DNA from: Anthropogastromicrobium sp963626545
Lineage (GTDB): Bacteria > Bacillota > Clostridia > Lachnospirales > Lachnospiraceae
Reading direction: 5' to 3'
DNA length: 20,051 nucleotides
NCBI GenBank assembly: GCA_963626545.1
Contig: CAVFYJ010000063.1
Span: 1 to 20,051, forward strand
Of the stretch, positions 7,576-15,497 are shown piece after piece. The first letter of the stretch is position 1. Every line of letters begins with the position of its first letter. The position numbers and the translations under genes are program-made. The notes beneath the pieces are model-generated. The model searched no databases. It was not told the DNA's origin and saw nothing but the letters and a program-made list of their open reading frames with translations.

Positions 7576-10146
7576 ATGTCGATGACAATATTAACAGTTT
7601 TTCAGATTATGCAGTCGCTTGCTGCATATAGCTTTGTCATGCTATTTTTGCCGTGGGTATTTTTAAGAAAGCACTTGGCCCACTTTGAACTCTCAGAAAG
7701 AATCATCGGCTATTTTCTTGCCGGAAATTTTTATCTTATTTATCTTGTTTTTTTGCTCCAGTTTCTTCATATTTCCAATTTGATTACTTTGTGGATTGGA
7801 ACACTGTTTCCATTTTTTGTCCGAGCATGGAGAAGAAAGAAGTTTGCAGCTGTAAAACATCAAGCAGAATCTTTTTTCAGCTTTTTTCTGCATGTCTTAA
7901 GAGGAGAAATTGGAGTAAAAACGCTGATTTTGACAAACTGTCGCAAGTTGTTTGAACGATATGGAAGAAAAACAGGAAGAAATTTGCGAAAATGGCTGCC
8001 AGATTTGTTGCTGACAGGCGTGGTGATGGCTGGTGTTTTTTATGTATATGGTTCGAATACAGCAACCGTATTTGGCTATAAAGCATCGGATGTCCCTGTT
8101 CATAACCTTTGGATTAATAATATGAGCAATAATGAAATTTTTTCAAAGGGTGTGTATCCATATGGATTTCATTGTGTAATTTATTATTTGCACACTGCAT
8201 TTGGAATAAAGACATATATTTTGCTTCGCGTATTTTGTGTGGTTCAGACATTGTTTATCCATTTGGCACTTTTGGTATCACTAAAGGTAATCAGCAAGAA
8301 TCGCATTGCTCCATATATAGGAACTGCGGCCTATGTGTTTTTAAATGTATTCAGTGATGCCTCACATGCCAGATTTGCGGCTGCGCTTCCACAGGAATAT
8401 GGAATGATGTTTATCTTTCCGGCAGCAGTTATGGCGATGCGCTTTTTTCAAGAATATAAGTCTACTCCCAAGACAGAAAAAGCGCGTTACCGGGGCTATC
8501 TGTTAGCCTTTGTGATTAGCTTTTCGCTGACATTAACGGTTCATTTTTATAATACAATTCCGGCAGGAGTGTTGTGTGTCGGCATTGCATTTGGCTTCTT
8601 TTTGATGTTCTTTCGTTGGCGATATTTCTGGCGGATTATGCTGGCAGGAATTATCAGTATCGTTGTGGCTGTGCTTCCGATGGCAGTGGGTGTGGCAACC
8701 GGACATCAGCTGGAGGGATCACTTTACTGGGCGCTTGGCGTTATAAATGGTGAAAAAAGTGACACAGATCAGGATAGCGGCGATAAGGTTACTCAAGTTG
8801 TCGATAAAAATGGAAATATGATTACGATTGTAGGTGAAGTAGATGAGGAGACGCTTCAAAAAATTGTAAATGGCTATGAGGAAGAAACCGGAGAAAGCAG
8901 CGAAGCAGGTTCTAATTTTTCACAAAATGGGGTGAGTCAGAACGGAGGAGAAAACTCGCAGCAGGGAACAAGTCAACCAGAACAGCCGTCTAAAATAAAG
9001 CGAATTCTTCAAGTCCTAAAATCAAAATGCAGGATTATTTTGGGACAAATTCAGCTCTACTGCACAAATAAAAACAGGAATGCAGCAATAGCGATGGTCG
9101 CATCAATTTTACTGTTGAATCTCGTAGGAGCAGTGTTGTTGCTCATGAAAAAAATAAAGTATGGAAGTGTTTTGCTGTCAATTGGAATCTACATGCTTTT
9201 TATGTGTGTCATGCAGGCACTTGCAGAATTGGGGCTTCCCGAAATTATGCAGGCTTCACGTTTGTGTATCTTTTTTTGCTATTCTCTTGGTTTTGTGTGG
9301 GGAATGCTTGCGGATGTGGGTATTTGCGCTGTGATAAAGCTGTTCCAGCTGTTTTTCAAAAAGCAGTGGATTTATACAGTGGTGCCGTTGGGGGTACTAG
9401 TAGCAAGTACGGTTACAGCAGTGGCTGAAAATTGGATACGTACACCGATCAAAACTGGTGCGCTGGAGACAAATGAGGCCATTACTTGTCTCACCAATAT
9501 TATACATGAAAATAAAGACTTAAACTGGACAATTGTATCTGCAAATGATGAACGCCAGATGATTTCAGATTTTGGATGGCATTATGAGATAATCATATTT
9601 TTGAGGCAGCAAAAGGATTTGAAACAAAATTCTGTTATTACGATACCAACAGAGTATGTGTACTTTTTTATTGAAAAACAGCCAGTAAATTATGCGGATA
9701 CAGCAGGATCAGGAGTTACGTTGAGGCGAGTATCAAAAATGGGTGCATCACAACCAGTTAGTACGCTGTCAGGAATTTATCCGTATTCTGGTCAAGACCG
9801 TTGGGGGACTATGTCGCACATGTATTATTGGGCGCAGGCATTTAAGAAACTGTACCCGCAGGAGATGGAGGTCTACTATGAGTCAACTGATTTTGTATGC
9901 TATCGTCTGCACCAGAATGTAAACAGTCTTTATAATCTGGCGATTGATTACGGATATAACAATCCACAAGAGAACGACAGTGATTCGGATACAGATGTAA
10001 CCTTAATTTTGGAAACACAGTCCGATACAGACAGTAAGGAGGAATTGAATGGTTTCGCGCAGGAATTACGCCGCTATTACGATTATTATGGCGATCGTCT
10101 TTTTTCTATTTCAACTTCTGAACATGGCGAAGGCAAGCTGGAATAA
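7576..10146 (+). CDS. Large GT-C-like membrane protein with extracytoplasmic C-terminal domain
   Basis: This 856-residue protein has many membrane helices from about 8 to 620, interrupted by a polar loop (about 394-475) rich in Ser, Asn, Gln, Asp and Glu, and a soluble C-terminal domain (about 621-856). The first large outside loop carries YKASDVPVHNLWI (D172, H176), then GVYPYGFH. This resembles the Asp-containing loop of GT-C polyprenyl-linked glycosyltransferases and DUF6541-type proteins. It may therefore glycosylate or process the polymer outside the cell. It is not part of the canonical PelDEADAFG set. ATG 7576 is chosen because AAGGTGA is 5 nt upstream; the GTG at 7567 lies inside that site. 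Its last 98 nt overlap the next gene in another frame. A catalytic function is inferred only. Confidence 0.75.
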   Translation: MSMTILTVFQIMQSLAAYSFVMLFLPWVFLRKHLAHFELSERIIGYFLAGNFYLIYLVFLLQFLHISNLITLWIGTLFPFFVRAWRRKKFAAVKHQAESFFSFFLHVLRGEIGVKTLILTNCRKLFERYGRKTGRNLRKWLPDLLLTGVVMAGVFYVYGSNTATVFGYKASDVPVHNLWINNMSNNEIFSKGVYPYGFHCVIYYLHTAFGIKTYILLRVFCVVQTLFIHLALLVSLKVISKNRIAPYIGTAAYVFLNVFSDASHARFAAALPQEYGMMFIFPAAVMAMRFFQEYKSTPKTEKARYRGYLLAFVISFSLTLTVHFYNTIPAGVLCVGIAFGFFLMFFRWRYFWRIMLAGIISIVVAVLPMAVGVATGHQLEGSLYWALGVINGEKSDTDQDSGDKVTQVVDKNGNMITIVGEVDEETLQKIVNGYEEETGESSEAGSNFSQNGVSQNGGENSQQGTSQPEQPSKIKRILQVLKSKCRIILGQIQLYCTNKNRNAAIAMVASILLLNLVGAVLLLMKKIKYGSVLLSIGIYMLFMCVMQALAELGLPEIMQASRLCIFFCYSLGFVWGMLADVGICAVIKLFQLFFKKQWIYTVVPLGVLVASTVTAVAENWIRTPIKTGALETNEAITCLTNIIHENKDLNWTIVSANDERQMISDFGWHYEIIIFLRQQKDLKQNSVITIPTEYVYFFIEKQPVNYADTAGSGVTLRRVSKMGASQPVSTLSGIYPYSGQDRWGTMSHMYYWAQAFKKLYPQEMEVYYESTDFVCYRLHQNVNSLYNLAIDYGYNNPQENDSDSDTDVTLILETQSDTDSKEELNGFAQELRRYYDYYGDRLFSISTSEHGEGKLE

Positions 10147-11929
10147 TTATCAGACGAATACATTTGCACAAGATACAGAAGCGCTGCCAGACCGTTCAAG
10201 TGTTTATCAGGCGGGGCAACAAACGTCTGGGGAAAACGATGAAAATTGGGTGGATGGTGTGTCCTGCGCCCCTATCGTCTGTATTGGAGGAAATGAAGAT
10301 GGTTCATTTGGCGAACTTCTTCGTGACTGGGGATTTTACATGAAGCGAAGTGTGAGCGTCTATGAGTCCGTTTCAGATTACGAGACAGTGTATGAAAAAG
10401 AGGCAGAAGATATAGAACAACCTCAGTTTCTCCTAATTGATACCAATGTTATTGACTGGAACAGCAAAAATACATTAAAGGAAATTCAGTTCCTTCAAAG
10501 CTGCGCAGATGCGGGGATTCATTTGATATTTGGCAATCTCCCAGAAGTTTCTGTGATAAAGAAATACAAAGCACTTCGGGAATTATTGGGGATCGCGTCT
10601 GTTCGGCAGGAAAGTATAACGGTCGAGGGCATTCATCTATATGAGGGACTTTTGCTTGGTGGCGAGGTTATTTATCAGCCACAGACAGAGGAAGAAGAAA
10701 AGCGTCAGGATATGGAACTGGCATTTCCTTGGTATAATCTTTCGAGTGGAACAAAGGTATACATGAAAGGAATGCTTGATCAGGAAATGGTTGATGTACA
10801 GGAGCAGCCTGTTTTGATCTGGCGTAAAAGCACTGGAAATGCATTTGTGTTTGCAGTCAATGGAGATTATATGAAAGGAGCCTCAGGACTAGGACTTCTA
10901 ACCGGAATGCTTTGCCAGACACAAGACTACACACTTTATCCAGTAGTGAATGCGCAGAATTTTGTATTTGCTGGATATCCTGCGCTGGCAGAGGAAAATT
11001 CCGATACGCTTCAATCACTTTATAGTCAGACAATGAGCGGTGTGTTTCGCGATATTATCTGGCCTTCCGTTTCGGTAATCAGCCACAGAACATCACTTGG
11101 CATTAGCAGTATGATTGCGGTGCAGTATGACTATAGCGATGATGTCTGGCCAAAGACGCAGGAGATTTCTTACTATATGGAATCCATGAAGGCGATCAGA
11201 GCAGAAATGGGGTATTCTGCTGTCAGTATGTCCGATACCGATATTGTAGAAAAGTTGATTCAGGATGAAGCATTCTGGAACGAAGCACTTCCAACGTATC
11301 GGTTTTCGTCGTTGTACCAGGGGACACGCTCGGATGACGAAGTAGATACGGCATTAGAAAGTTCATTACTATCGGATATTTGTACGGTTGTGGAACCGAT
11401 AAAGGATACCAGTGATCTAATTGGATATGTCAATGAGCATGTCACGAGGCAACGCGCCTTGATTGACGGCTATGAGCATACCTACAGTCAGGATTTTGCC
11501 ATTCGAAGCATTGAGACGGCTCTTGGTTATACCAGTATTCTGACGGATATTGAAAGAGTTGCATATCCGCAATCGGAGACAGACGCATGGGAGAATCTGT
11601 CAAAGGAATTAATGGCAAATACAACGACTTATTGGAAACCGTTTTCTGCATTTGAAGGGACTACGCTTTCACAGAGTGATGCGCATATCCGAAACTTTTT
11701 GGCGATGAGCTACACAGAGAAAAAGACAGGTTCTTGTATCAAAGTGAATATAAAAGGTGCAGGTTTTTCAGTGTGGTTTGTATTAAAGCTGGAAGAAGGA
11801 GAACTGGTCACGCAGGTAGAAGGCGGAAGTGTGTCTAAGATTGAAAAAGGAGCATGGCTCATCGAAGCAGATCAAAGTCAGATTGAAATAAATCTTGATC
11901 AATCCAGCAAACCGTTTTATTATGAATAA
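10049..11929 (+). CDS. Membrane-anchored PelA/DUF2194-like protein
   Basis: The 626-residue protein has an N-terminal anchor (about 8-27) and should face outward. Residues about 60-285 look like the reductase-like/GATase-like fold of PelA, ending in a VFAVNGDYMKG segment (N271-G272-D273). The later part resembles a CE4-like deacetylase region: QYDYSDD (D361, D364, D365) fits motif 1. The metal-binding HxxxH pair could not be found; the expected stretch reads TDIERVAYP (499-507). A beta-rich tail follows (about 555-626). PelA deacetylates Pel, so this may be its counterpart, possibly with altered or lost activity. TAAGGAGG at 10035-10042 lies 6 nt before the ATG, which supports a true start inside the previous gene. 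The family name is a judgement from motifs and position. Confidence 0.72.
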   Translation: MVSRRNYAAITIIMAIVFFLFQLLNMAKASWNNYQTNTFAQDTEALPDRSSVYQAGQQTSGENDENWVDGVSCAPIVCIGGNEDGSFGELLRDWGFYMKRSVSVYESVSDYETVYEKEAEDIEQPQFLLIDTNVIDWNSKNTLKEIQFLQSCADAGIHLIFGNLPEVSVIKKYKALRELLGIASVRQESITVEGIHLYEGLLLGGEVIYQPQTEEEEKRQDMELAFPWYNLSSGTKVYMKGMLDQEMVDVQEQPVLIWRKSTGNAFVFAVNGDYMKGASGLGLLTGMLCQTQDYTLYPVVNAQNFVFAGYPALAEENSDTLQSLYSQTMSGVFRDIIWPSVSVISHRTSLGISSMIAVQYDYSDDVWPKTQEISYYMESMKAIRAEMGYSAVSMSDTDIVEKLIQDEAFWNEALPTYRFSSLYQGTRSDDEVDTALESSLLSDICTVVEPIKDTSDLIGYVNEHVTRQRALIDGYEHTYSQDFAIRSIETALGYTSILTDIERVAYPQSETDAWENLSKELMANTTTYWKPFSAFEGTTLSQSDAHIRNFLAMSYTEKKTGSCIKVNIKGAGFSVWFVLKLEEGELVTQVEGGSVSKIEKGAWLIEADQSQIEINLDQSSKPFYYE

Positions 11930-12021
11930 AAAAGAATAATATAAGCGAAAAGGCTGATAAGAGCAAAAAGAATGAAGTATGCAGCAGTTGATAAAAAGCG
12001 CTGGCAGAAAGGAGAATGCGA

Positions 12022-13473
12022 ATGAGAGTATGTATTGTGGCAGAGGGATGTTATCCATTTGTGGTAGGCGGTGTCTCAAGCTGGATTCACAGCATGATTC
12101 GTCTATTTCCTAAAACAGAATTTATCATACTGGCGATAGCTGCGAACCGCACGCAGCGCGGAAAATATGCATATGAGCTGCCAGAGAATGTTTCCGAGGT
12201 CTATGAGGTTTACTTGCAGGACGTAGACTGGGGAAAGAAGCGAAGAAAACGCTTTCGCTTGAACAAAGAACAATACCATGCCCTTCGCAGTCTGATATTG
12301 GATCAGGATATTGAATGGAATGTATTGTTCGATCTTTTCCAGAATCATTCAGTTTCGTTAAATGATCTATTGATGGGAGAGGACTTTTTAAATGCGGTAA
12401 CCGAGTGCTATCGCATTAAATACAGCCAGATTGTTTTTTCTGATTTCCTTTGGACAATGCGCTCTATTTATCTTCCACTCTTTCTGACAATGGGAATGGA
12501 AATTCCAAAGGCCGATTTGTATCACTGTGTTGCGACTGGATATGCGGGCGTGCTAGGCAGCATGGCAAAGCATAAATATGGGTGTCGTCTTCTGATTTCG
12601 GAACATGGCATTTATACGAGAGAGCGCGAGGAAGAGTTAATCAAGGCAAAATGGGTCACTGGCGTTTATAAAAATATCTGGATTGATCAGTTTCGTAAAA
12701 TGTCGCGGTTGGCCTATCAGGAGAGCAGTCTTGTCACGAGTTTGTTTGAGCAGGCAAGGCAATTACAGATTGAACTAGGTTGTCCATCAGAAAAAACAGC
12801 AGTCACACCTAATGGCATTCGGGTAGAAAATTTGCAAAATCTGGCGGGAAAGCAGCCGGAGGATGAGGGAAAGATTAATATCGGGGCGGTTCTTCGTGTT
12901 ACACCGATCAAGGATGTAAAGACCATGATTCAGGCTTTTGGATTTGCAAAGCAGCGTGAACCACGTTTAAAAATGTGGATTATGGGGCCGTGGGATGAGG
13001 ATGAAGCATATGCAAATGAGTGCTTTGAGTTGGCACAGTCGCTTGGTGTGGGCGATATTGAATTTACTGGACGTATCAACATCAAGGATTATTTGGGACG
13101 CATGGACATGACTATTTTGACAAGCGTCAGCGAAGGACAGCCGCTCACCATTTTGGAAAGCTATGCGGCCCATAAGCCTGTCATCGCAACGGATGTTGGC
13201 AACTGCTATGGCTTGATTTACGGGGAAAGTGATGATTTTGGTCAAGCAGGAATTCTTACTCACATCATGAATGTGGAGGAGATTGCGCAGGCAATGGTCG
13301 AGATGGCACAGAAAAAAGAGATGCGTCTTTCAATGGGAGAAAATGGCTGCCGTCGCGTCATGGCAAAATATCGCGTGGAATATATGCAGAAAACCTACTG
13401 GGAAATTTATCGCGATTTTGCAGAAAATATGAAATTGGAATGGAACGAAGCCCCAGTAACAATTCCTTCATAA
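12022..13473 (+). CDS. pelF: PelF, GT4 polymerase of Pel-type polysaccharide
   Basis: This 483-residue cytosolic family 4 glycosyltransferase should polymerise the Pel chain from a UDP-hexosamine (UDP-GalNAc in the best-studied Pel). PelF hallmarks are clear: EGCYPFVVGGVSSWIHSMI at the N-terminus, EHGIYTREREEEL in the middle, GRINIKDYLG, and the EX7E motif (E371, E379) in SVSEGQPLTILE. The start is moved to ATG 12022, because GGAG at 12011-12014 is 7 nt away, while the in-frame ATG at 12016 is only 1 nt from it. It lies between the PelA-like gene and pelG, the usual order. PelE is expected to hold PelF at the membrane next to PelG. Confidence 0.95.
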   Translation: MRVCIVAEGCYPFVVGGVSSWIHSMIRLFPKTEFIILAIAANRTQRGKYAYELPENVSEVYEVYLQDVDWGKKRRKRFRLNKEQYHALRSLILDQDIEWNVLFDLFQNHSVSLNDLLMGEDFLNAVTECYRIKYSQIVFSDFLWTMRSIYLPLFLTMGMEIPKADLYHCVATGYAGVLGSMAKHKYGCRLLISEHGIYTREREEELIKAKWVTGVYKNIWIDQFRKMSRLAYQESSLVTSLFEQARQLQIELGCPSEKTAVTPNGIRVENLQNLAGKQPEDEGKINIGAVLRVTPIKDVKTMIQAFGFAKQREPRLKMWIMGPWDEDEAYANECFELAQSLGVGDIEFTGRINIKDYLGRMDMTILTSVSEGQPLTILESYAAHKPVIATDVGNCYGLIYGESDDFGQAGILTHIMNVEEIAQAMVEMAQKKEMRLSMGENGCRRVMAKYRVEYMQKTYWEIYRDFAENMKLEWNEAPVTIPS

Positions 13474-13529
13474 AAGGGCAGTAAAATAAAAAATGGTTGT
13501 AAAGAAAAAACATAAGAGGAGGTGAGAAA

Positions 13530-15008
13530 ATGGCAGGAATCGGAGTACGACTCAATAATCTGTTTCAGAAAAATACGCTGACAACCGATCTGCTTGGATT
13601 TTTTTACAGCACAGTAGTTACTGTAGCACCGATGTTTGTGGTCATTATCAATCTGGTGCTTATGGAATATTTTCTTGATTTTTCGTCGCTTGGCTATGCG
13701 GATCGAGAACTGTTTTCCTGTACGGTATTGTATACGTTTATTTTTTCCCTTCTGACTTCATCGCCGTTTAATGCGGTGCTGTCAAGATACGTGTCCGATG
13801 TAATCTATCAGGAGCGTTATCAGGACATTCTTCCATGCTATTATCTTGGCATGATTTTTAATGTGACCCTGAGCTGTCTTCTGGGTATCCCATTTTGTCT
13901 GTGGGAGCACTTTGTGGGCGGCGTTTCCGTGGGGTATGTGTTTGCTGGATTTTGGGCATATATCAGTCTTGTATTTGTCTTTTATGCGATGATTTATCTG
14001 TCCATTTGTAAGGATTACCAGCGAATTGCGCAGTACTATGGGGCAGGTATGCTGCTTGCATTTTTCACATCACTTTTTCTTCGCTTTAAATTGCACTGGG
14101 GAATTCCGCAAAGCATGCTTGCCGCATTAGATGTTGGATTTTTTCTCACGGCGGTGCTGGAAAATGCGTTGATAAAGCGATATTTTCGGGAGAATAGCAA
14201 TCGATACAAGCCGATTCTTGGGTATTTTAAGAAATATTGGCAGCTTGTCATCACCAACTTTTTCTATATACTCGGCATGTACGTTCATAACTTCGTTTTC
14301 TGGACAGACAAAGATATGAATATGATTGTGGTAAAGAGCTTTGTTTGCAATCAACCGTATGATATGGCATCGTGCCTCGCAATGTTTACGAATATTTCCG
14401 CAACAATCATTTTCATTGCCCGCGTGGAGATGTATTTTCATGAAAAGTATAAGCTCTATTCTGATGCGGTTACAGGTGGGCGAGATGCAGATATTCAAAA
14501 TACAAAGCGGCGAATGTTTCGGCAGCTGTCAAATGAGCTGATGACATTAGCACGTATTCAGTTTATTATATCTGTTGTCATTTATCTTGTATGCATGATA
14601 ATTCTTCCGAGCGTGGGAATTTCCAGCATGACGATGAAAATCTATCCGTCACTTGCGGTTGGATATTTTATTTTGTTTTTGATGTATTCTGCGATCATTT
14701 TCTTGTATTATTTTAATGATCTGACAGGTGCAGTCTGGACATCCACCATTTTTTTATTAGTGACACTAGTCGGAAGCATTTTGTCAATGCGATTGCCTGT
14801 GATTTGGTACGGAACTGGTGTGATCGCCGGATCCTTTGCCGGGTGGACGGTTGCGTACCTTAGACTGCGATGGATTGAGAAACATATGGATGCCCATGTA
14901 TTTTGTGTGGGCGATCTGATTCCGAGAGGAAAAGGAAAACGACCTTCTGGGAAAGTATTTGACAGACGACTGGGAATCTCAGAGATTCAAAGAAAGGAGA
15001 ACACATGA
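13530..15008 (+). CDS. pelG: PelG, inner-membrane Pel transporter
   Basis: The 492-residue polytopic protein of the MOP/Wzx-like superfamily should carry the growing Pel chain across the membrane. It begins MAGIGVRLNN and keeps PelG-like blocks such as LSRYVSDVIYQERY (about 88-101), HNFVFWTDK (about 254-262), QPYDMASCLAMFTNISA and MYFHEKYKLYSDAV. About 12 membrane helices are visible, and the Arg/Gln/Lys-rich C-terminal tail is cytosolic. AGGAGG ends 7 nt before the ATG. Its stop overlaps the start of the DUF2304 gene as ATGA, so the two are translationally coupled. Confidence 0.94.
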   Translation: MAGIGVRLNNLFQKNTLTTDLLGFFYSTVVTVAPMFVVIINLVLMEYFLDFSSLGYADRELFSCTVLYTFIFSLLTSSPFNAVLSRYVSDVIYQERYQDILPCYYLGMIFNVTLSCLLGIPFCLWEHFVGGVSVGYVFAGFWAYISLVFVFYAMIYLSICKDYQRIAQYYGAGMLLAFFTSLFLRFKLHWGIPQSMLAALDVGFFLTAVLENALIKRYFRENSNRYKPILGYFKKYWQLVITNFFYILGMYVHNFVFWTDKDMNMIVVKSFVCNQPYDMASCLAMFTNISATIIFIARVEMYFHEKYKLYSDAVTGGRDADIQNTKRRMFRQLSNELMTLARIQFIISVVIYLVCMIILPSVGISSMTMKIYPSLAVGYFILFLMYSAIIFLYYFNDLTGAVWTSTIFLLVTLVGSILSMRLPVIWYGTGVIAGSFAGWTVAYLRLRWIEKHMDAHVFCVGDLIPRGKGKRPSGKVFDRRLGISEIQRKENT

Positions 15009-15259
15009 AAATTGCAATTTTGGTAAAAACAGGGCTAATCATAACGGGAATCATCGTCATGGCTTTAACATTTCTTCTGCATTCGGCCAAAAAACTTACC
15101 GTGAATCTGGCGGTTGCATGGGAGGCGATCGGTATCGGTCTGGTACTGGTAGGCGCAGTTCCTCTTTTTTCAAGCTGGTGCGATTTGCTGGCGAGAGGAA
15201 CGATGGTTGCGATGTTTCTGGTCGGTGGACTTACCATATGGGGGGGGGCTTTGAATTAA
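15005..15259 (+). CDS. DUF2304-like small membrane protein, N-terminal part as read
   Basis: As read, the frame gives 84 residues with two to three membrane helices, ending just after a run of nine Gs. The sequence after the run in frame 1 (LSILISSLAMKNQELAMQ and so on, to 15390) is a helical tail typical of DUF2304 proteins, which sit next to polyprenyl-phosphate GT2 enzymes. One extra G would join them into a 128-residue protein, close to the family's usual length. AAGGAGA is about 5 nt upstream, and the start overlaps the pelG stop. DUF2304 is usually a partner of a DPM-like GT2, and such an enzyme lies two genes downstream. Function is not established. Confidence 0.8.
   Translation: MKIAILVKTGLIITGIIVMALTFLLHSAKKLTVNLAVAWEAIGIGLVLVGAVPLFSSWCDLLARGTMVAMFLVGGLTIWGGALN
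15240..15248. repeat. Poly-G tract (G9)
   Basis: Nine consecutive Gs fall inside the DUF2304 reading frame, directly before the conserved helical tail. The surrounding DNA is clearly below half GC, so a run this long is unexpected. Homopolymeric G tracts in surface-polysaccharide genes are a well-known substrate for slipped-strand phase variation. Confidence 0.9.
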
Positions 15260-15497
15260 GTATTTTGATCTCGTCACTGGCCATGAAAAATCAGGAACTG
15301 GCGATGCAGGTCTCTCTTTTAAATCAGGAAAACGAACGAATTCTTGAAGAACTTTGCAAGCTGACAGGAAAGAGTCGAAGAGAACTGTAAAGAATTGCAA
15401 AAAGCGAAAGAGAGCAGAGGCGATTGTATCGTTCACAAGATCATAAGATCAAGATGAGAAACTATACAAAGACACAGAGGGAGAGACACAGGAAAAA

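Larger units (their letters stand above)
15005..15390 (+). pseudogene. Reconstructed DUF2304 gene, out of frame at the G9 tract
   Basis: This entry covers the whole gene if the frameshift is repaired. Frame 2 (15005 onward) encodes the membrane part; frame 1 encodes the amphipathic tail from about 15249 to the TAA at 15388-15390. Ten Gs would give the reading WGGGFELSILISS. Nine give WGGALN and stop. Alternatives are phase variation, slippage during transcription or a -1 ribosomal shift, sequencing error in a homopolymer, or true decay. An intact coding signature on both sides argues against old decay. Confidence 0.7.

Noticed and set aside
14959..15390. Frame-1 ORF beginning inside pelG and reading through to the DUF2304 tail as a single 143-residue protein.
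   Set aside because: Its first two thirds are a shadow of pelG and of the DUF2304 membrane part, without hydrophobic helices or ribosome site. Only its part after the G9 tract is meaningful.
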